Shown: positions 41,801-49,925 of the stretch, one piece after another
How the letters are laid out: each line of letters begins with the position of its first letter
How positions within the stretch are numbered: position 1 is the first letter of the stretch
DNA from: Rufibacter roseolus
GTDB taxonomy: Bacteria > Bacteroidota > Bacteroidia > Cytophagales > Hymenobacteraceae
DNA length: 64,000 nt
Assembly (NCBI RefSeq): GCF_017916365.1
Contig: NZ_JAFMSU010000001.1
Span: 2,245,498 to 2,309,497, forward strand
Direction of reading: 5' to 3'
The notes under the pieces: generated by a model
The model's database searches: none
The model's input: the letters and a program-made list of their open reading frames with translations, nothing else
Told to the model about the DNA's origin: nothing
Position numbers and translations under genes: made by a program

Positions 41801-42556
41801 GAAATAGGTCTTCTTGTGCATGAGTACAACCAGATGCTGCAGAAACTGGAGGAAAGCAAGCGGGAACTGGCCTTACGCGAGAAAGAGGCGGCCTGGAAAG
41901 AAATGGCCCGGCAGGTGGCCCACGAGATCAAGAACCCGCTCACGCCCATGAAGCTTTCGCTGCAGTACCTGCGCAAAGCCATGCAGGACGGGCGCGGCAA
42001 CCTGGAGGAACTAGTGGAGAAAATCTCCAACACCATGATCACGCAGATTGATGTACTAAGCGATATCGCCACCTCGTTCTCAAATTTCACGGCCATGCCT
42101 GATTTGAAACTGGAGACCCTGGAATTGAACGGACTGATACGCAGAACTTCTGATTTGCATTTGAACCCCCAGCAGCACAAAGTGGAAGTCGTACTGCCCC
42201 AAGAACCCGTATACGTGCGCGCCGATGAAAACCAGCTCATCCGGATCTTCAATAACCTGCTTTTAAATGCCTTGCAGGCCGTGCCTTCTTCAGAAACCCC
42301 CGAGTTAAAAGTGACGCTGGAATTGATGGATGCGCAATGGGCTTTGGTGGCGGTGCAAGACAACGGTACGGGTATCCCAGCCGATGTGCAGCCCAAGATC
42401 TTCGTTCCCAATTTCAGTACCAAATACTCAGGCTCCGGCATTGGGTTGGCGGTGGTGAAAAAAGGGGTGGAGGCCATTGGCGGTTCCATTTGGTTTGAGA
42501 CGCAGGAAAACGTGGGCACCACTTTCTTCCTGAAATTGCCGGTGGTGCAGCCATGA
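38861..42556 (+). CDS. NtrY-like membrane sensor histidine kinase
   Basis: Up to 1231 residues; the only early start in frame is TTG at 38861. It overlaps the stop of a 9-codon frame (MAKFVKKHP, 38835-38864), so the start is uncertain. Hydrophobic segments lie near residues 5-28 and 208-228, in a multi-helix block about 240-470, and near 725-750, 765-790 and 930-955. A HAMP domain (PLQLLTERLKRTS) is followed by a HisKA domain with phospho-acceptor His1021 (QVAHEIKNPLTPMKLSL) and an HATPase_c domain (NQLIRIFNNLLLNALQAVP, DNGTGIP, GSGIGLAVVKKGVEAIGG). No response regulator is adjacent. It overlaps the next gene by 4 bases. Confidence 0.9.
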   Translation: MKFRYTLPLLFLLTSLLFGGVAAFLQVSIQRDLLEAPEKQMVEEVEERLHGLMQEAEQEMAAVSNSLSPDSGFFSRNLPKTNIPLFVYRQNKLLFWSEHSLRPELDPRYLTKKQQVVENRFGRFIVLRQQPSRNYAVLAVIPLEVRYGISNAYLRSGLNPQIFEDHVAAIQVERGGAAIPIADARGNYLFSLQVLEPGQWLHAGKFTLGLYILSIIAAVLCLVTVHQRLKKSGRKIAALWTMILGLLVLRVIMLWSQFPNNVQDLELFSPRVYAAAWWSPSLGDLLLNEICFLTIALLVYRFGRPVHFGAVFHETPQKQLWSCIAIGVIITLVIISWYETYRSLFVNSQPNLDITQNIQFGPEKLLLYLVMVLHTLALSWILRLLLSALPFTAAGKMPFAYTWITVLVLALGWAFWRDAPSGNWIVLFASAALVGWEQLHQRLGQRAGIYSSIFMVNILSASLGAAALYDLYAVQLRADKQRLASQLLKDRDDLTEYLLAQAAQDISKDPLIQHVFNSPWGKLNIVDQKIRRHHLRAITENYSVTVRMFDFTGESFDDLDSLSTFEAYAQRWGPRSKSTNQRGQLLVGSESDPGRFTYLQEIKVPVDFQQWVTLVLEVSPKITAPNSVLPELLVERKSSQENTIPSSSYALRKGNRWLKTEGYFEYSQLFSPNLFNIPQLYTQGLNIADYHHLGARSSSGTVALVSTPAYGARSWLSNFSFLFLLHSFSLFSLLLLVMLYRGHLLDTILSTFGTKIQLFLNLGVLVPLVLVSITIGSLVTNSYRQDLIRGYTDQGDFVRQNILTSNWGPNLFKGRADSLARRINRLAMVAQAELNIYNADGELRISSQPALFEAGVLSTRLNPKAYEVLKEQGLNRVLLQEKAGTLPYSTIYVPLRDRPTNSPEGYLAIPFFDSEKELNSKLIQLITTILNIFTLLFLLFVLMSYVATRALTVPLQLLTERLKRTSLTGSNEKLVYQSRDEIGLLVHEYNQMLQKLEESKRELALREKEAAWKEMARQVAHEIKNPLTPMKLSLQYLRKAMQDGRGNLEELVEKISNTMITQIDVLSDIATSFSNFTAMPDLKLETLELNGLIRRTSDLHLNPQQHKVEVVLPQEPVYVRADENQLIRIFNNLLLNALQAVPSSETPELKVTLELMDAQWALVAVQDNGTGIPADVQPKIFVPNFSTKYSGSGIGLAVVKKGVEAIGGSIWFETQENVGTTFFLKLPVVQP

Positions 42557-45500
42557 AGCCCTGGGGCGTCATACTCTTCCTGGTATCGGCACTTCTGTGG
42601 GCAGGGCAAACCCAGGCGCAGGAGCTGACTAACCGCCGCTGCAAATGGGTGAAACTGCAGCCGGGCACTTTCCAGTTGGATTCTTTGACTGTGGCTGAGA
42701 ACACCATCGAGATCCTGGACCGCCGCCAGATCCGGAAGCCGCTGGGTTTCCACTATGACCCGGTTACGAACCAGTTCCAGTTCATCGGCTTGCCCACGCC
42801 TGAACCTGCTCAAACCCTCAAACCGGAAAGCATCGCCCACGACAGCAGCGGCACGTTTTCGCCTCGATTTTCTCAAAAAGCCCCTGAAACAGACTCGGTT
42901 CTGGTGTGTTACCGGGTGCTGCCGCTCAATATCTCCAACCGTCGGTTCAAGCGCGACATCCGCACCTGGGATTCCACCTCCTTTGAGCGTTCCTACGTGT
43001 TTGACCAACCGGCTCCCCGCGAGGAGCTTTTCAAGACGCCGGGCCTGAACAAAACGGGTAGCATCTCACGCGGAGTATCCATTGGCAATACCCAGAACGT
43101 GTTTGTGAACTCGGCGCTGAACCTGCAGCTGGAAGGAAAACTCACGGATGAAATCAACATCACCGCCTCCATCACGGACCAGAACATCCCGTTCCAGCCC
43201 GAGGGGAATACCCAGCAATTGCAGGAGTTTGACCGGGTATTTATCACGCTGCAGCACCGGCTTTGGACGGTGACCGGCGGCGATGTGGTGTTGCGCAACC
43301 GGCCGCTGTCCCATTTTTTGCGGTTCTATAAAAACGTGCAGGGCGGGGCCTTGGAGGTGAACCGGGGTAAACCTGGTTGGGAAAGCGCTACATCGGTGGC
43401 GGCCTCGGTGGCGAAGGGGAAGTTCGCGTCAGAGAACATCACACCCATTGAAAGCGTGCAGGGGCCTTACCGCCTGCGCGGACCCAACGGCGAGCGCTTC
43501 ATCATTGTGCTGGCCAACTCAGAGCGGGTGTACCTGGATGGCAAGCTGCTGCAACGAGGCTTTGACTTTGATTATGTCATTGACTACAACCAGGCCGAGA
43601 TCACTTTCACCCCCAAATGGGTCATTACCCGCAACTCCCGTATTCGCGTCGATTTTGAGTATTCAGACCTGAACTACACCCGCAGCGTGGTGCACGCCAG
43701 CCATTACCAGAAAATGGGCAAATTCAACGTGTACGGCAACTTTTACAACGAGGCAGACAATCCTAACAGTCCGCTTACCTTGAACCTGAGTACCGATGAA
43801 AAGCGCCTGCTCTCGCAGATAGGCGACCGGCTGGACCTGGCGGCCGCCCCCAGCGGTGACTCCGTGCGCTTTGACCGAAACCAAGTGCTGTACCTGCGCA
43901 AAGACACCGTGACCGCCAGCGGCACCTATCCCATCTACCAGTTCTCCACCGATTCAACCCAAGCCTACTACGCCGTGAGTTTCACCGAGGTGGCCACCGG
44001 AGGTAATTACGTGCTGCAAAACAATACCGTGAACGGCCGCGTGTTCCAGTGGGTGGAGCCGGTGAACGGCGTTTCCCAAGGTCGCTACGAACCCATCCGG
44101 ATTTTGCCTACGCCCATCCAGAAACAGATGATGACCTTAGGCGGAACCTGGTCTTTGGACGAGAAAAGCAGCGTTTTCCTGGAAGTGGCCGGCTCCAAAA
44201 ACGACCTCAACCGCTACTCCAACCTGGACTCTCAGGATGACCAGGGCAAAGCCATCCGGGTGGGCTATCAGCTGAATGACCGCAACGTCAAGTTCCTGGG
44301 CGACTACAAGCTGCGCAGCGCCATGACCTATGAGTACACCGATCCCAACTTCACGCCCATAGACCGCTACCGCGATATTGAATTTGACCGCGACTGGAGC
44401 AGCCCCACCAACACCACGCTGGCGCGGCAGTCCCGGATTGAGGACCATATTTTCACTTTCTCGGTGGGCGGGGTGAAAGATGCGCTGCACTTCATTAATT
44501 ACCGCATCAGCCGGCGGTTGCGGCCTACCGAGGTGGACGGCACGCAGCACTACGTGGAAATGACCCAGAAGCTGAAAGGGCTGGAGCTACGCGGCAACTT
44601 CTTCATGCTGAAGAATGAGCAAACGGAGAGTACCTCTAACTGGGTGCGCGGCGAGTTTGGCGTGCAATATCCTACTAAGTTCTTCACGCCGGGCTATATG
44701 TACCGCTTTGACAAAAACCGCATCACCTCCAAACTCAATGAAGCCCTATTAGGCTCTGCCAACTACTTTGACGACCATCTTTTCTTCGTAGAAAGCCGCG
44801 ATACCGCTAATTTCAAGTACCGCGTGGAGTACAGCCGCCGGGTGGATTTTAGGCCCGAAAACGGAGAACTGGGCAATAAACAGACCGCCAACACCTTCAA
44901 CTTCAGCACCAGCACGGTCATCAAGAAAAACCAGCAGATCACGGCGCTGATCACGCTGCGCAACCTGCAGGCGCGGGACAGCCTGCGCGAGACCACCGTG
45001 CTCTCCAAGATCAACTGGACCGGCGATTTCCTGGACCGCCACCTGCGCTCCGAGATGACTTACGCCATCGGTACGGGCCGGGAGTTGAAACGGCAGTACC
45101 TGTTTGTGGAGACCATTCCCGGGCAGGGAACCCACTTCTTTGAGGATTTGAACAAAGATGGCCGTCAGGATTTGAATGAGTTTTTTGAATCGCAGCCCTC
45201 AGACCCGCCGTACCGCCGCAACTTCATCAGGCTGTTCATTCCCACGGATGAATACGTCATCGCGTACACGAACAACTTCACCTACCGCCTCAACAGCAGC
45301 CTGCCCCGCGACTGGCAGAACTCAGAAATCAAATGGAAACGGATCCTGGCTAAGTTCTCGGCGCTTTCCTTCGTGACCATTGACAAACGTACCACCGATG
45401 CGAACCTGCGCAGCCGCTTCAACCCGTTCAGCCTGAACTTCGCGGATACCAGTTTGCTTTCCCTGAACCGTTCTTACCGCAACACGCTCTACTTCAACCG

Positions 45501-46107
45501 AAGTAACCCGAAATACGGAGTGGAGTGGACGTTCCAGCAAGGGCTGCAGAAGATCCTGCTTACCAACGGCACCGATGCCCGCAACAACACCACCCAGCAG
45601 GTGCTGGTGCGCGTGAACCTGACCGAGGTGTTTTCAAGCCAGTTGAACGTAACCAGGGCCAAACGGGAAAGCGCCTCCAATTACCTTACCACCAAGAATT
45701 TCCTTATCCGGTCCTGGGAAGCCATGCCGGAACTCTCGTATCAGCCCAACCCCACCATCCGGTTTACCGGCACCTACCAGTGGCTGAACAAAGCCAACGA
45801 GCAGGGCGCGCAGGAAAAGGCCCAGTTCCATGAATTAGGCACGGAGACCCGATTAAGCCAGGTAGGGAAACGGACGGTTACGGGAATTGTGAAGTACATC
45901 AAGATCAACTACACCGGGCTGGAAACCTCGCCGGTAGCGTTTGAGATGCTCAACGGTTTCAGGGCCGGGAACAACCTCACCTGGAACCTGGCCCTGCAGC
46001 AACGCCTCAGCAGCGGCCTCAACATCACCTTTGACTATGACGGCCGCAAACCCCAGGGCATTAGAACCATCCACACCGGCCGGATGCAGGTATCGGTGCT
46101 GTTTTAA
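42553..46107 (+). CDS. Very large predicted outer-membrane protein of unknown function
   Basis: 1184 residues with a Sec signal (residues 1-23, ending Ala-Gln-Ala-Gln). The sequence is rich in alternating hydrophobic/polar strands with many Asn, Arg, Tyr and Phe, and ends in HTGRMQVSVLF, a terminal strand with Phe last as in beta-barrels. The block GLNKTGSISRGVSIGNTQNVFVNSALNLQLEGKLTDEINITASITDQNIPFQPEGN near residues 160-215 reminds me of SprA-type gliding/secretion proteins, but the size is half and homology is unproven. It is co-translated with the histidine kinase gene (ATGA overlap), which suggests an envelope role sensed or controlled by that kinase. Confidence 0.78.
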   Translation: MKPWGVILFLVSALLWAGQTQAQELTNRRCKWVKLQPGTFQLDSLTVAENTIEILDRRQIRKPLGFHYDPVTNQFQFIGLPTPEPAQTLKPESIAHDSSGTFSPRFSQKAPETDSVLVCYRVLPLNISNRRFKRDIRTWDSTSFERSYVFDQPAPREELFKTPGLNKTGSISRGVSIGNTQNVFVNSALNLQLEGKLTDEINITASITDQNIPFQPEGNTQQLQEFDRVFITLQHRLWTVTGGDVVLRNRPLSHFLRFYKNVQGGALEVNRGKPGWESATSVAASVAKGKFASENITPIESVQGPYRLRGPNGERFIIVLANSERVYLDGKLLQRGFDFDYVIDYNQAEITFTPKWVITRNSRIRVDFEYSDLNYTRSVVHASHYQKMGKFNVYGNFYNEADNPNSPLTLNLSTDEKRLLSQIGDRLDLAAAPSGDSVRFDRNQVLYLRKDTVTASGTYPIYQFSTDSTQAYYAVSFTEVATGGNYVLQNNTVNGRVFQWVEPVNGVSQGRYEPIRILPTPIQKQMMTLGGTWSLDEKSSVFLEVAGSKNDLNRYSNLDSQDDQGKAIRVGYQLNDRNVKFLGDYKLRSAMTYEYTDPNFTPIDRYRDIEFDRDWSSPTNTTLARQSRIEDHIFTFSVGGVKDALHFINYRISRRLRPTEVDGTQHYVEMTQKLKGLELRGNFFMLKNEQTESTSNWVRGEFGVQYPTKFFTPGYMYRFDKNRITSKLNEALLGSANYFDDHLFFVESRDTANFKYRVEYSRRVDFRPENGELGNKQTANTFNFSTSTVIKKNQQITALITLRNLQARDSLRETTVLSKINWTGDFLDRHLRSEMTYAIGTGRELKRQYLFVETIPGQGTHFFEDLNKDGRQDLNEFFESQPSDPPYRRNFIRLFIPTDEYVIAYTNNFTYRLNSSLPRDWQNSEIKWKRILAKFSALSFVTIDKRTTDANLRSRFNPFSLNFADTSLLSLNRSYRNTLYFNRSNPKYGVEWTFQQGLQKILLTNGTDARNNTTQQVLVRVNLTEVFSSQLNVTRAKRESASNYLTTKNFLIRSWEAMPELSYQPNPTIRFTGTYQWLNKANEQGAQEKAQFHELGTETRLSQVGKRTVTGIVKYIKINYTGLETSPVAFEMLNGFRAGNNLTWNLALQQRLSSGLNITFDYDGRKPQGIRTIHTGRMQVSVLF

Positions 46108-46339
46108 TCAGGATTTAGGAATTGGTTTTTCTCTGACCGTTGCCGGTCTTGATGGTGAGTTTTTCCTGCCTTTATTCATCACCCTTTTGTCATTCTGGAA
46201 GGATCTTGTGGGCAAACTAGATAGACCATAACAGAACTGCTCCTTCCTAAGCAGAGAAACCGGGAAATTTTTGGTTTTGTGCCTCCCTGGAATAGAAAGC
46301 GGGCTGAAAAAAGAGATGGGAACGTTTCGGCTACGGAAC

Positions 46340-46588
46340 TTACTGATCCTCGTTTCTTTCGTAGCGGGCAATGATCTCCTCGGCTTCCTGTTGGTTTAAA
46401 GAAGAGACGACCACCTTCACGGCTCCGCCTCCACCGGCAGCCACTTGCCAAGGGGCAATAGAACCAATGTGTTGATCTTTCAGGAAAGCCTGGATGCCGG
46501 CGTTCTCCAGCATGCTTTTCACCACATTCGCCTCCATGGCACTGCCGGAAAATACGATGACTGGTTTTGGTTTGAAATTGTCACTCAT
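46340..46588 (-). CDS. DUF2007 domain protein
   Basis: 82 residues from the ATG at 46586-46588; another ATG five codons upstream is possible. The motif KPVIVFSGSAMEANVVKSMLENAGIQAFLKDQHIGSIAPWQVAAGGGGAVKVVVSSLNQQEAEEII matches DUF2007, a small putative signal-transducing fold with alternating strands and helices. Function unknown. Standalone. Confidence 0.82.
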   Translation of the reverse strand: MSDNFKPKPVIVFSGSAMEANVVKSMLENAGIQAFLKDQHIGSIAPWQVAAGGGGAVKVVVSSLNQQEAEEIIARYERNEDQ

Positions 46589-46673
46589 AATCTGTTGGTA
46601 CAAAAAGAAAGGGGAAAGGGGGTGTAGGGAAAATAAACCTCTTCGCCTAAAACCATGCGCTACCTGCTTTTCC

Positions 46674-46711
46674 CGTTTTAAGCCCGATTTTCAAAAAACG
46701 GGCCCAAAATG
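46674..46711. repeat. Dispersed imperfect palindrome, copy 13
   Basis: CGTTTTAAGCCC and GGGCCCAAAATG flank GATTTTCAAAAAAC. It is well preserved and lies between the DUF2007 and FRG genes. Confidence 0.65.
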
Positions 46712-46733
46712 CCCATGAACAATTCTTAATTAT

Positions 46734-47579
46734 TCAAGTAGTGGTGTAGTGGCGCCGGAGCCAGGCGCTGATACCGCTGAGGCCGGGAAAAAGGACGCGC
46801 TCGGTGATGTTGGCCTGGTCCAGTTTGTCCCTGATTTCCCACTTGAGTTTGGCCGGAATGATGAGCCTGTAATACAACTCAGGGTGCTCCAGGAGCCAGT
46901 CGCAGAGCATGGCTTCCGGGGTAGACATCATGGAGAACAGGGCGTACTGGTGCACAATGCGCTCATCCAGGGACGGTGGTTCCATGAACAGCACAAACGG
47001 TTTCTCCTGGAACTCGCCCAGGCTGTTGAGCGAGGTGGCTATGGGTTCCAGCACCTCGGGAGTGAACACATTGGAGCCTTCTTTCCTGATGACATTCTGC
47101 AGTTTGTCGGGCAGGTATTCAGTGGATTTGACATAGTTCACGCACCAGATCACGCCGTCTTCATGGAAGTTGTTGAGGTCTGAGGTGGCAAAGTGCAGCG
47201 CCACGTACGGCGAGTAGGTCCAGTCCATGAGGCGGGTAGGCAGGCCGTGGTGTTGGGCCACCGCCAGCCAGTTCCAGAAAGACTCGCCTACCTCCATAGT
47301 GCCGCGGGAGTATTTGCGGAAATTGCGCAGCAGGTGGGGTTCCAGTTTAGGATAATCCCCGCCAATGCGCATGAGGCTGGTCTTGAGGTTATACGCCTTG
47401 TTCCATAGGCCCCGGAAGACATAGGGGGAGCGGTACCGGTTCAGTTTATCGTCCCAAGAATCACGAAAAAGCTCTCGCTGCAGTTCTTCCCAAGTTTCTA
47501 TTCGCAGATCATTGGGCATCGCCAAAGAATCAGATGAAGCTTCTTCACTCATGTCGTTTTCTACGATGGAGTAGGCCAT
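46734..47579 (-). CDS. FRG domain protein
   Basis: 281 residues without signal or membrane segment. The FRG motif YVFRGLWNKAYNLKTSLMR lies near residue 52, with NWLAVAQHHGLPTRLMDWTYSPYVALHFATSD near residues 100-132 and EPPSLDERIVHQYALFSM near 200. FRG domains occur alone or fused in many bacteria, often in defence or mobile-element contexts, and have been suggested to be related to ADP-ribosyltransferases; no activity can be read here. There is no partner gene, and flanking genes are housekeeping. Confidence 0.87.
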   Translation of the reverse strand: MAYSIVENDMSEEASSDSLAMPNDLRIETWEELQRELFRDSWDDKLNRYRSPYVFRGLWNKAYNLKTSLMRIGGDYPKLEPHLLRNFRKYSRGTMEVGESFWNWLAVAQHHGLPTRLMDWTYSPYVALHFATSDLNNFHEDGVIWCVNYVKSTEYLPDKLQNVIRKEGSNVFTPEVLEPIATSLNSLGEFQEKPFVLFMEPPSLDERIVHQYALFSMMSTPEAMLCDWLLEHPELYYRLIIPAKLKWEIRDKLDQANITERVLFPGLSGISAWLRRHYTTT

Positions 47580-47685
47580 AGGAGTTCCGCTGCTAAAACA
47601 GATTAAGAGTTAATTCAAATCGTTAAGGTATTTATACGAAAGCTGAGGGAAGTGATACCACGTTCAAGATAGCGAAAATCCCAGC

Positions 47686-47723
47686 CGTTTTAAGGTCGTT
47701 TTTACAAAATCGGCCTTAAAACA
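47686..47723. repeat. Dispersed imperfect palindrome, copy 14
   Basis: The best preserved copy: GTTTTAAGG and CCTTAAAAC ends with TTTTTACAAAA core. It abuts the hldD terminator. Confidence 0.75.
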
Positions 47724-47752
47724 GAAGAGCAGCCTTTAGGGCTGCTCTTCTG
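47721..47752 (-). terminator. Terminator of hldD
   Basis: A 14-bp GC-containing stem (ACAGAAGAGCAGCC and complement) followed on the minus strand by TTTT, a few bases past the hldD stop. Its last bases are shared with the adjacent palindrome copy. Confidence 0.75.
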
Positions 47753-47757
47753 TTTTC

Positions 47758-48723
47758 TTAGTAGTAAGAACCCGATAAAAGGTAGTTCTGCACATAATCC
47801 TGGATGCCCTGTTCCAGCGTATGGAACGGTTTGTCATACCCAATGCCTTTTAGTTTAGCCATGTTGGCCTGGGTGTAGTACTGATATTTATCGCGGATGT
47901 CCTCGGGGGTGTCTTTGAAATCAATGTTGATGTCAGCGCCCATGGAGGTGAAGGTGTTGAAGGCCAGGTCCAGGAAAGTGCGGGCCTCACCGCTGCCCAG
48001 GTTGTAGATGCCTGAGTTCTTGCGGTGGTGCATAAGCCAGTACATCACGTCTACCACATCTTTCACATACACGAAATCACGCATCTGCTTGCCGTCTTCG
48101 TAGTCTGGGTTGTGCGACCGGAACAAAGTAAGGCGGCCGGTATCTTTAATGGAATTGAAAGCGTGCATCACCACCGAGGCCATTCTGCCTTTGTGGTATT
48201 CATTAGGTCCGTAGACGTTGAAGAACTTCAGGCCCGCCCAGAAGAACGGCTTGGCGGTTTGCTCCAGCGCCCAGATATCAAAGTCGTTCTTGGATTCGCC
48301 GTAGGCGTTGAGTGGCCGGAGCAGGGAAATGATGGATTCGTCATCGTCATAGCCCAGGGTACCGGAGCCGTACGTGGCCGCCGAGGAGGCGTATACCAGC
48401 GGAATCTGGTACTCGCAGCAGGCGTTCCACATTTTTTTGGAGTAGTCCAGGTTCAGGAGATTGAGAACCTCCAGGTTTGTTTCGGTGGTATCGGTGCGGG
48501 CGCCCAGGTGGAAGATGAACTCCACATCCTCATAATGCTTGTCCAGCCAGGTGAAGAAATCGTGCCGGTCCACAAATTCCTTTATCTTTTTGCCTTCCAC
48601 GTTAGGCAGCTTTTTCGCCACGGAAAAGTTGTCTACCACCACTATGTCATTGAAATTGGCGGCGTTGAGACGCGAAACAAGGCAACTGGCTATAAAACCG
48701 GCCGCTCCGGTGACTACTATCAT
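47758..48723 (-). CDS. hldD: ADP-L-glycero-D-manno-heptose 6-epimerase
   Basis: 321 residues from the ATG at 48721-48723. The Rossmann start MIVVTGAAGFIASCLVSRLN binds NADP, VVDNFSVAKKLPNVEG follows, FHLGARTDTTETN lies near residue 75, the catalytic Tyr-x3-Lys is in NAYGESKNDFDIW near 140, and FFNVYGPNEYHKGRMASVVMH near 170 is diagnostic of HldD/RfaD. It makes L-glycero-D-manno-heptose for the lipopolysaccharide core and belongs functionally with lpxB in the same neighbourhood. Monocistronic. Confidence 0.92.
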   Translation of the reverse strand: MIVVTGAAGFIASCLVSRLNAANFNDIVVVDNFSVAKKLPNVEGKKIKEFVDRHDFFTWLDKHYEDVEFIFHLGARTDTTETNLEVLNLLNLDYSKKMWNACCEYQIPLVYASSAATYGSGTLGYDDDESIISLLRPLNAYGESKNDFDIWALEQTAKPFFWAGLKFFNVYGPNEYHKGRMASVVMHAFNSIKDTGRLTLFRSHNPDYEDGKQMRDFVYVKDVVDVMYWLMHHRKNSGIYNLGSGEARTFLDLAFNTFTSMGADINIDFKDTPEDIRDKYQYYTQANMAKLKGIGYDKPFHTLEQGIQDYVQNYLLSGSYY

Positions 48724-48821
48724 GTATACAGGGGTTAAGTTGTGTGCAAAGCTACCCAAAGGTACGAAAGTTTTGAACTGTGGGCCGTGCTGATGTTAGG
48801 CCCGGCTTAAGCATGAGATTT

Positions 48822-48861
48822 CTGTTTTAAGCCAAATTCCTAGAAAACAGCCCTGAAACAA
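48822..48861. repeat. Dispersed imperfect palindrome, copy 15
   Basis: CTGTTTTAAGCC and GCCCTGAAACA flank ATTCCTAGAAAA. It lies 24 bases from copy 16. Confidence 0.6.
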
Positions 48862-48885
48862 CGTCTATGTGGATAGGCTGCTTTT

Positions 48886-48923
48886 CATTTTAAGGCGCTT
48901 TTTAGAAAGTGGCCATGAAACGG
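48886..48923. repeat. Dispersed imperfect palindrome, copy 16
   Basis: CATTTTAAGGC and GGCCATGAAACGG flank CTTTTTAGAAAG. Together with copy 15 it forms a tandem pair upstream of the binding-protein gene. Confidence 0.6.
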
Positions 48924-48946
48924 CAGAGGCAGGAGGGAGGCCGCGC

Positions 48947-48978
48947 TGTTTAAGCTACGGGCAAATCCTGTATCTTTG
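48947..48978 (+). promoter_or_regulatory. Promoter of the ABC importer genes
   Basis: TATCTTTG at 48971-48978 is a perfect -7 match. TTTA at about 48949, some 18-20 bases upstream, is an imperfect -33 box. The predicted start of transcription is about 20 bases before the GTG start. Confidence 0.5.
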
Positions 48979-49004
48979 GCCCAGTCTCCTAGAATCTGTT
49001 CTTC

Positions 49005-49925
49005 GTGAAACAAACCAACTTTCTGTTTTCCCTGTCCACCCTGCGGCTTTTCATGGGGCTTTGTTGCCTGCTATTTTTCTTCTCCTGCGATTCCAGAAAG
49101 GCAGCCGCCCCATCCACTGCTGAGTTCCATACCGTCACCGATGACCTGGGCCGAAAGGTAGAACTGCCGGTAGAACCGCGCCGCATCATGGCTCTGGCCC
49201 CGTCTATGACCGAGATGCTTTTCGCCGTCGCTGATACCGCCACCATTGTGGGCCGTACCCAGAACTGCGATTATCCTGCGGCCGCGCTTACCAAACCTGT
49301 GGTGAACAACTATCCCATGGATTATGAGAAGCTGCTCTCCCTTAAACCAGATGTGGTGTTTGCCACCGAAGGCATTATCTCCATGGAAGTGGCGGCGCAG
49401 GTGCAGAAGATGGGCATCCCTATTTATTTCCAGGCCTATGACAGCGTCACCGATATTCTGCGCGGCATCAGAAACCTTGGATTTCTCCTGAACCGCCGGG
49501 AAAAGGGTCAGGCAGTGGCAGATTCCCTCCAGGCCTGGTTAAACCAACTCGCCGCTGATTCTGCCCGTGGCACCAGACCAAGAGTATTGGCCATTACCTG
49601 GAAAGACCCCATCTACGTGTACGGCCGCAACACCCTATTCACCGATAAACTCCGCTACGCCGGCGGCCAAAATGCCGTCACTGAAGTCTTTGCCCAGCCT
49701 TACCCGGCGCTCACCCGCGAGTATATCCTTAAGATGAACCCAGATTTGATCATCGGGGGGAGTTTTGACCAGATGGAAAAGACGTTCTTCTCTTTGTACC
49801 CCGAGTTGCGCCGCATCAAAGCCTACCAGCAGAAAAGGATTTTTGACGTGACTGATGACCTCATGTCCCGGCCCAGTCCGCGCGTGGTGGAAGGTATTGC
49901 CGAGCTTAAAGCCGTGCTGCAGTGA
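49005..49925 (+). CDS. BtuF/FepB-type substrate-binding lipoprotein
   Basis: 306 residues from the GTG at 49005; an ATG at 49053 would leave a short signal. The lipobox FFFSC gives Cys near residue 28. The fold is a helical-backbone metal receptor: DDLGRKVELPVEPRRIMALAPSMTEMLFAV, SLKPDVVFATEG, AYDSVTDILRGIRNLG and MNPDLIIGG. Such proteins capture cobalamin, heme or ferric siderophores in the periplasm; the SMTEMLFAV block is most like BtuF, but the ligand is not certain. It overlaps the permease start. Confidence 0.87.
   Translation: MKQTNFLFSLSTLRLFMGLCCLLFFFSCDSRKAAAPSTAEFHTVTDDLGRKVELPVEPRRIMALAPSMTEMLFAVADTATIVGRTQNCDYPAAALTKPVVNNYPMDYEKLLSLKPDVVFATEGIISMEVAAQVQKMGIPIYFQAYDSVTDILRGIRNLGFLLNRREKGQAVADSLQAWLNQLAADSARGTRPRVLAITWKDPIYVYGRNTLFTDKLRYAGGQNAVTEVFAQPYPALTREYILKMNPDLIIGGSFDQMEKTFFSLYPELRRIKAYQQKRIFDVTDDLMSRPSPRVVEGIAELKAVLQ

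Noticed and set aside
41692..43008. 438-codon minus-strand frame opposite the kinase and outer-membrane protein genes
   Set aside because: Ser/Arg-rich composition of an antisense shadow; the plus strand carries clear HisKA and HATPase motifs.
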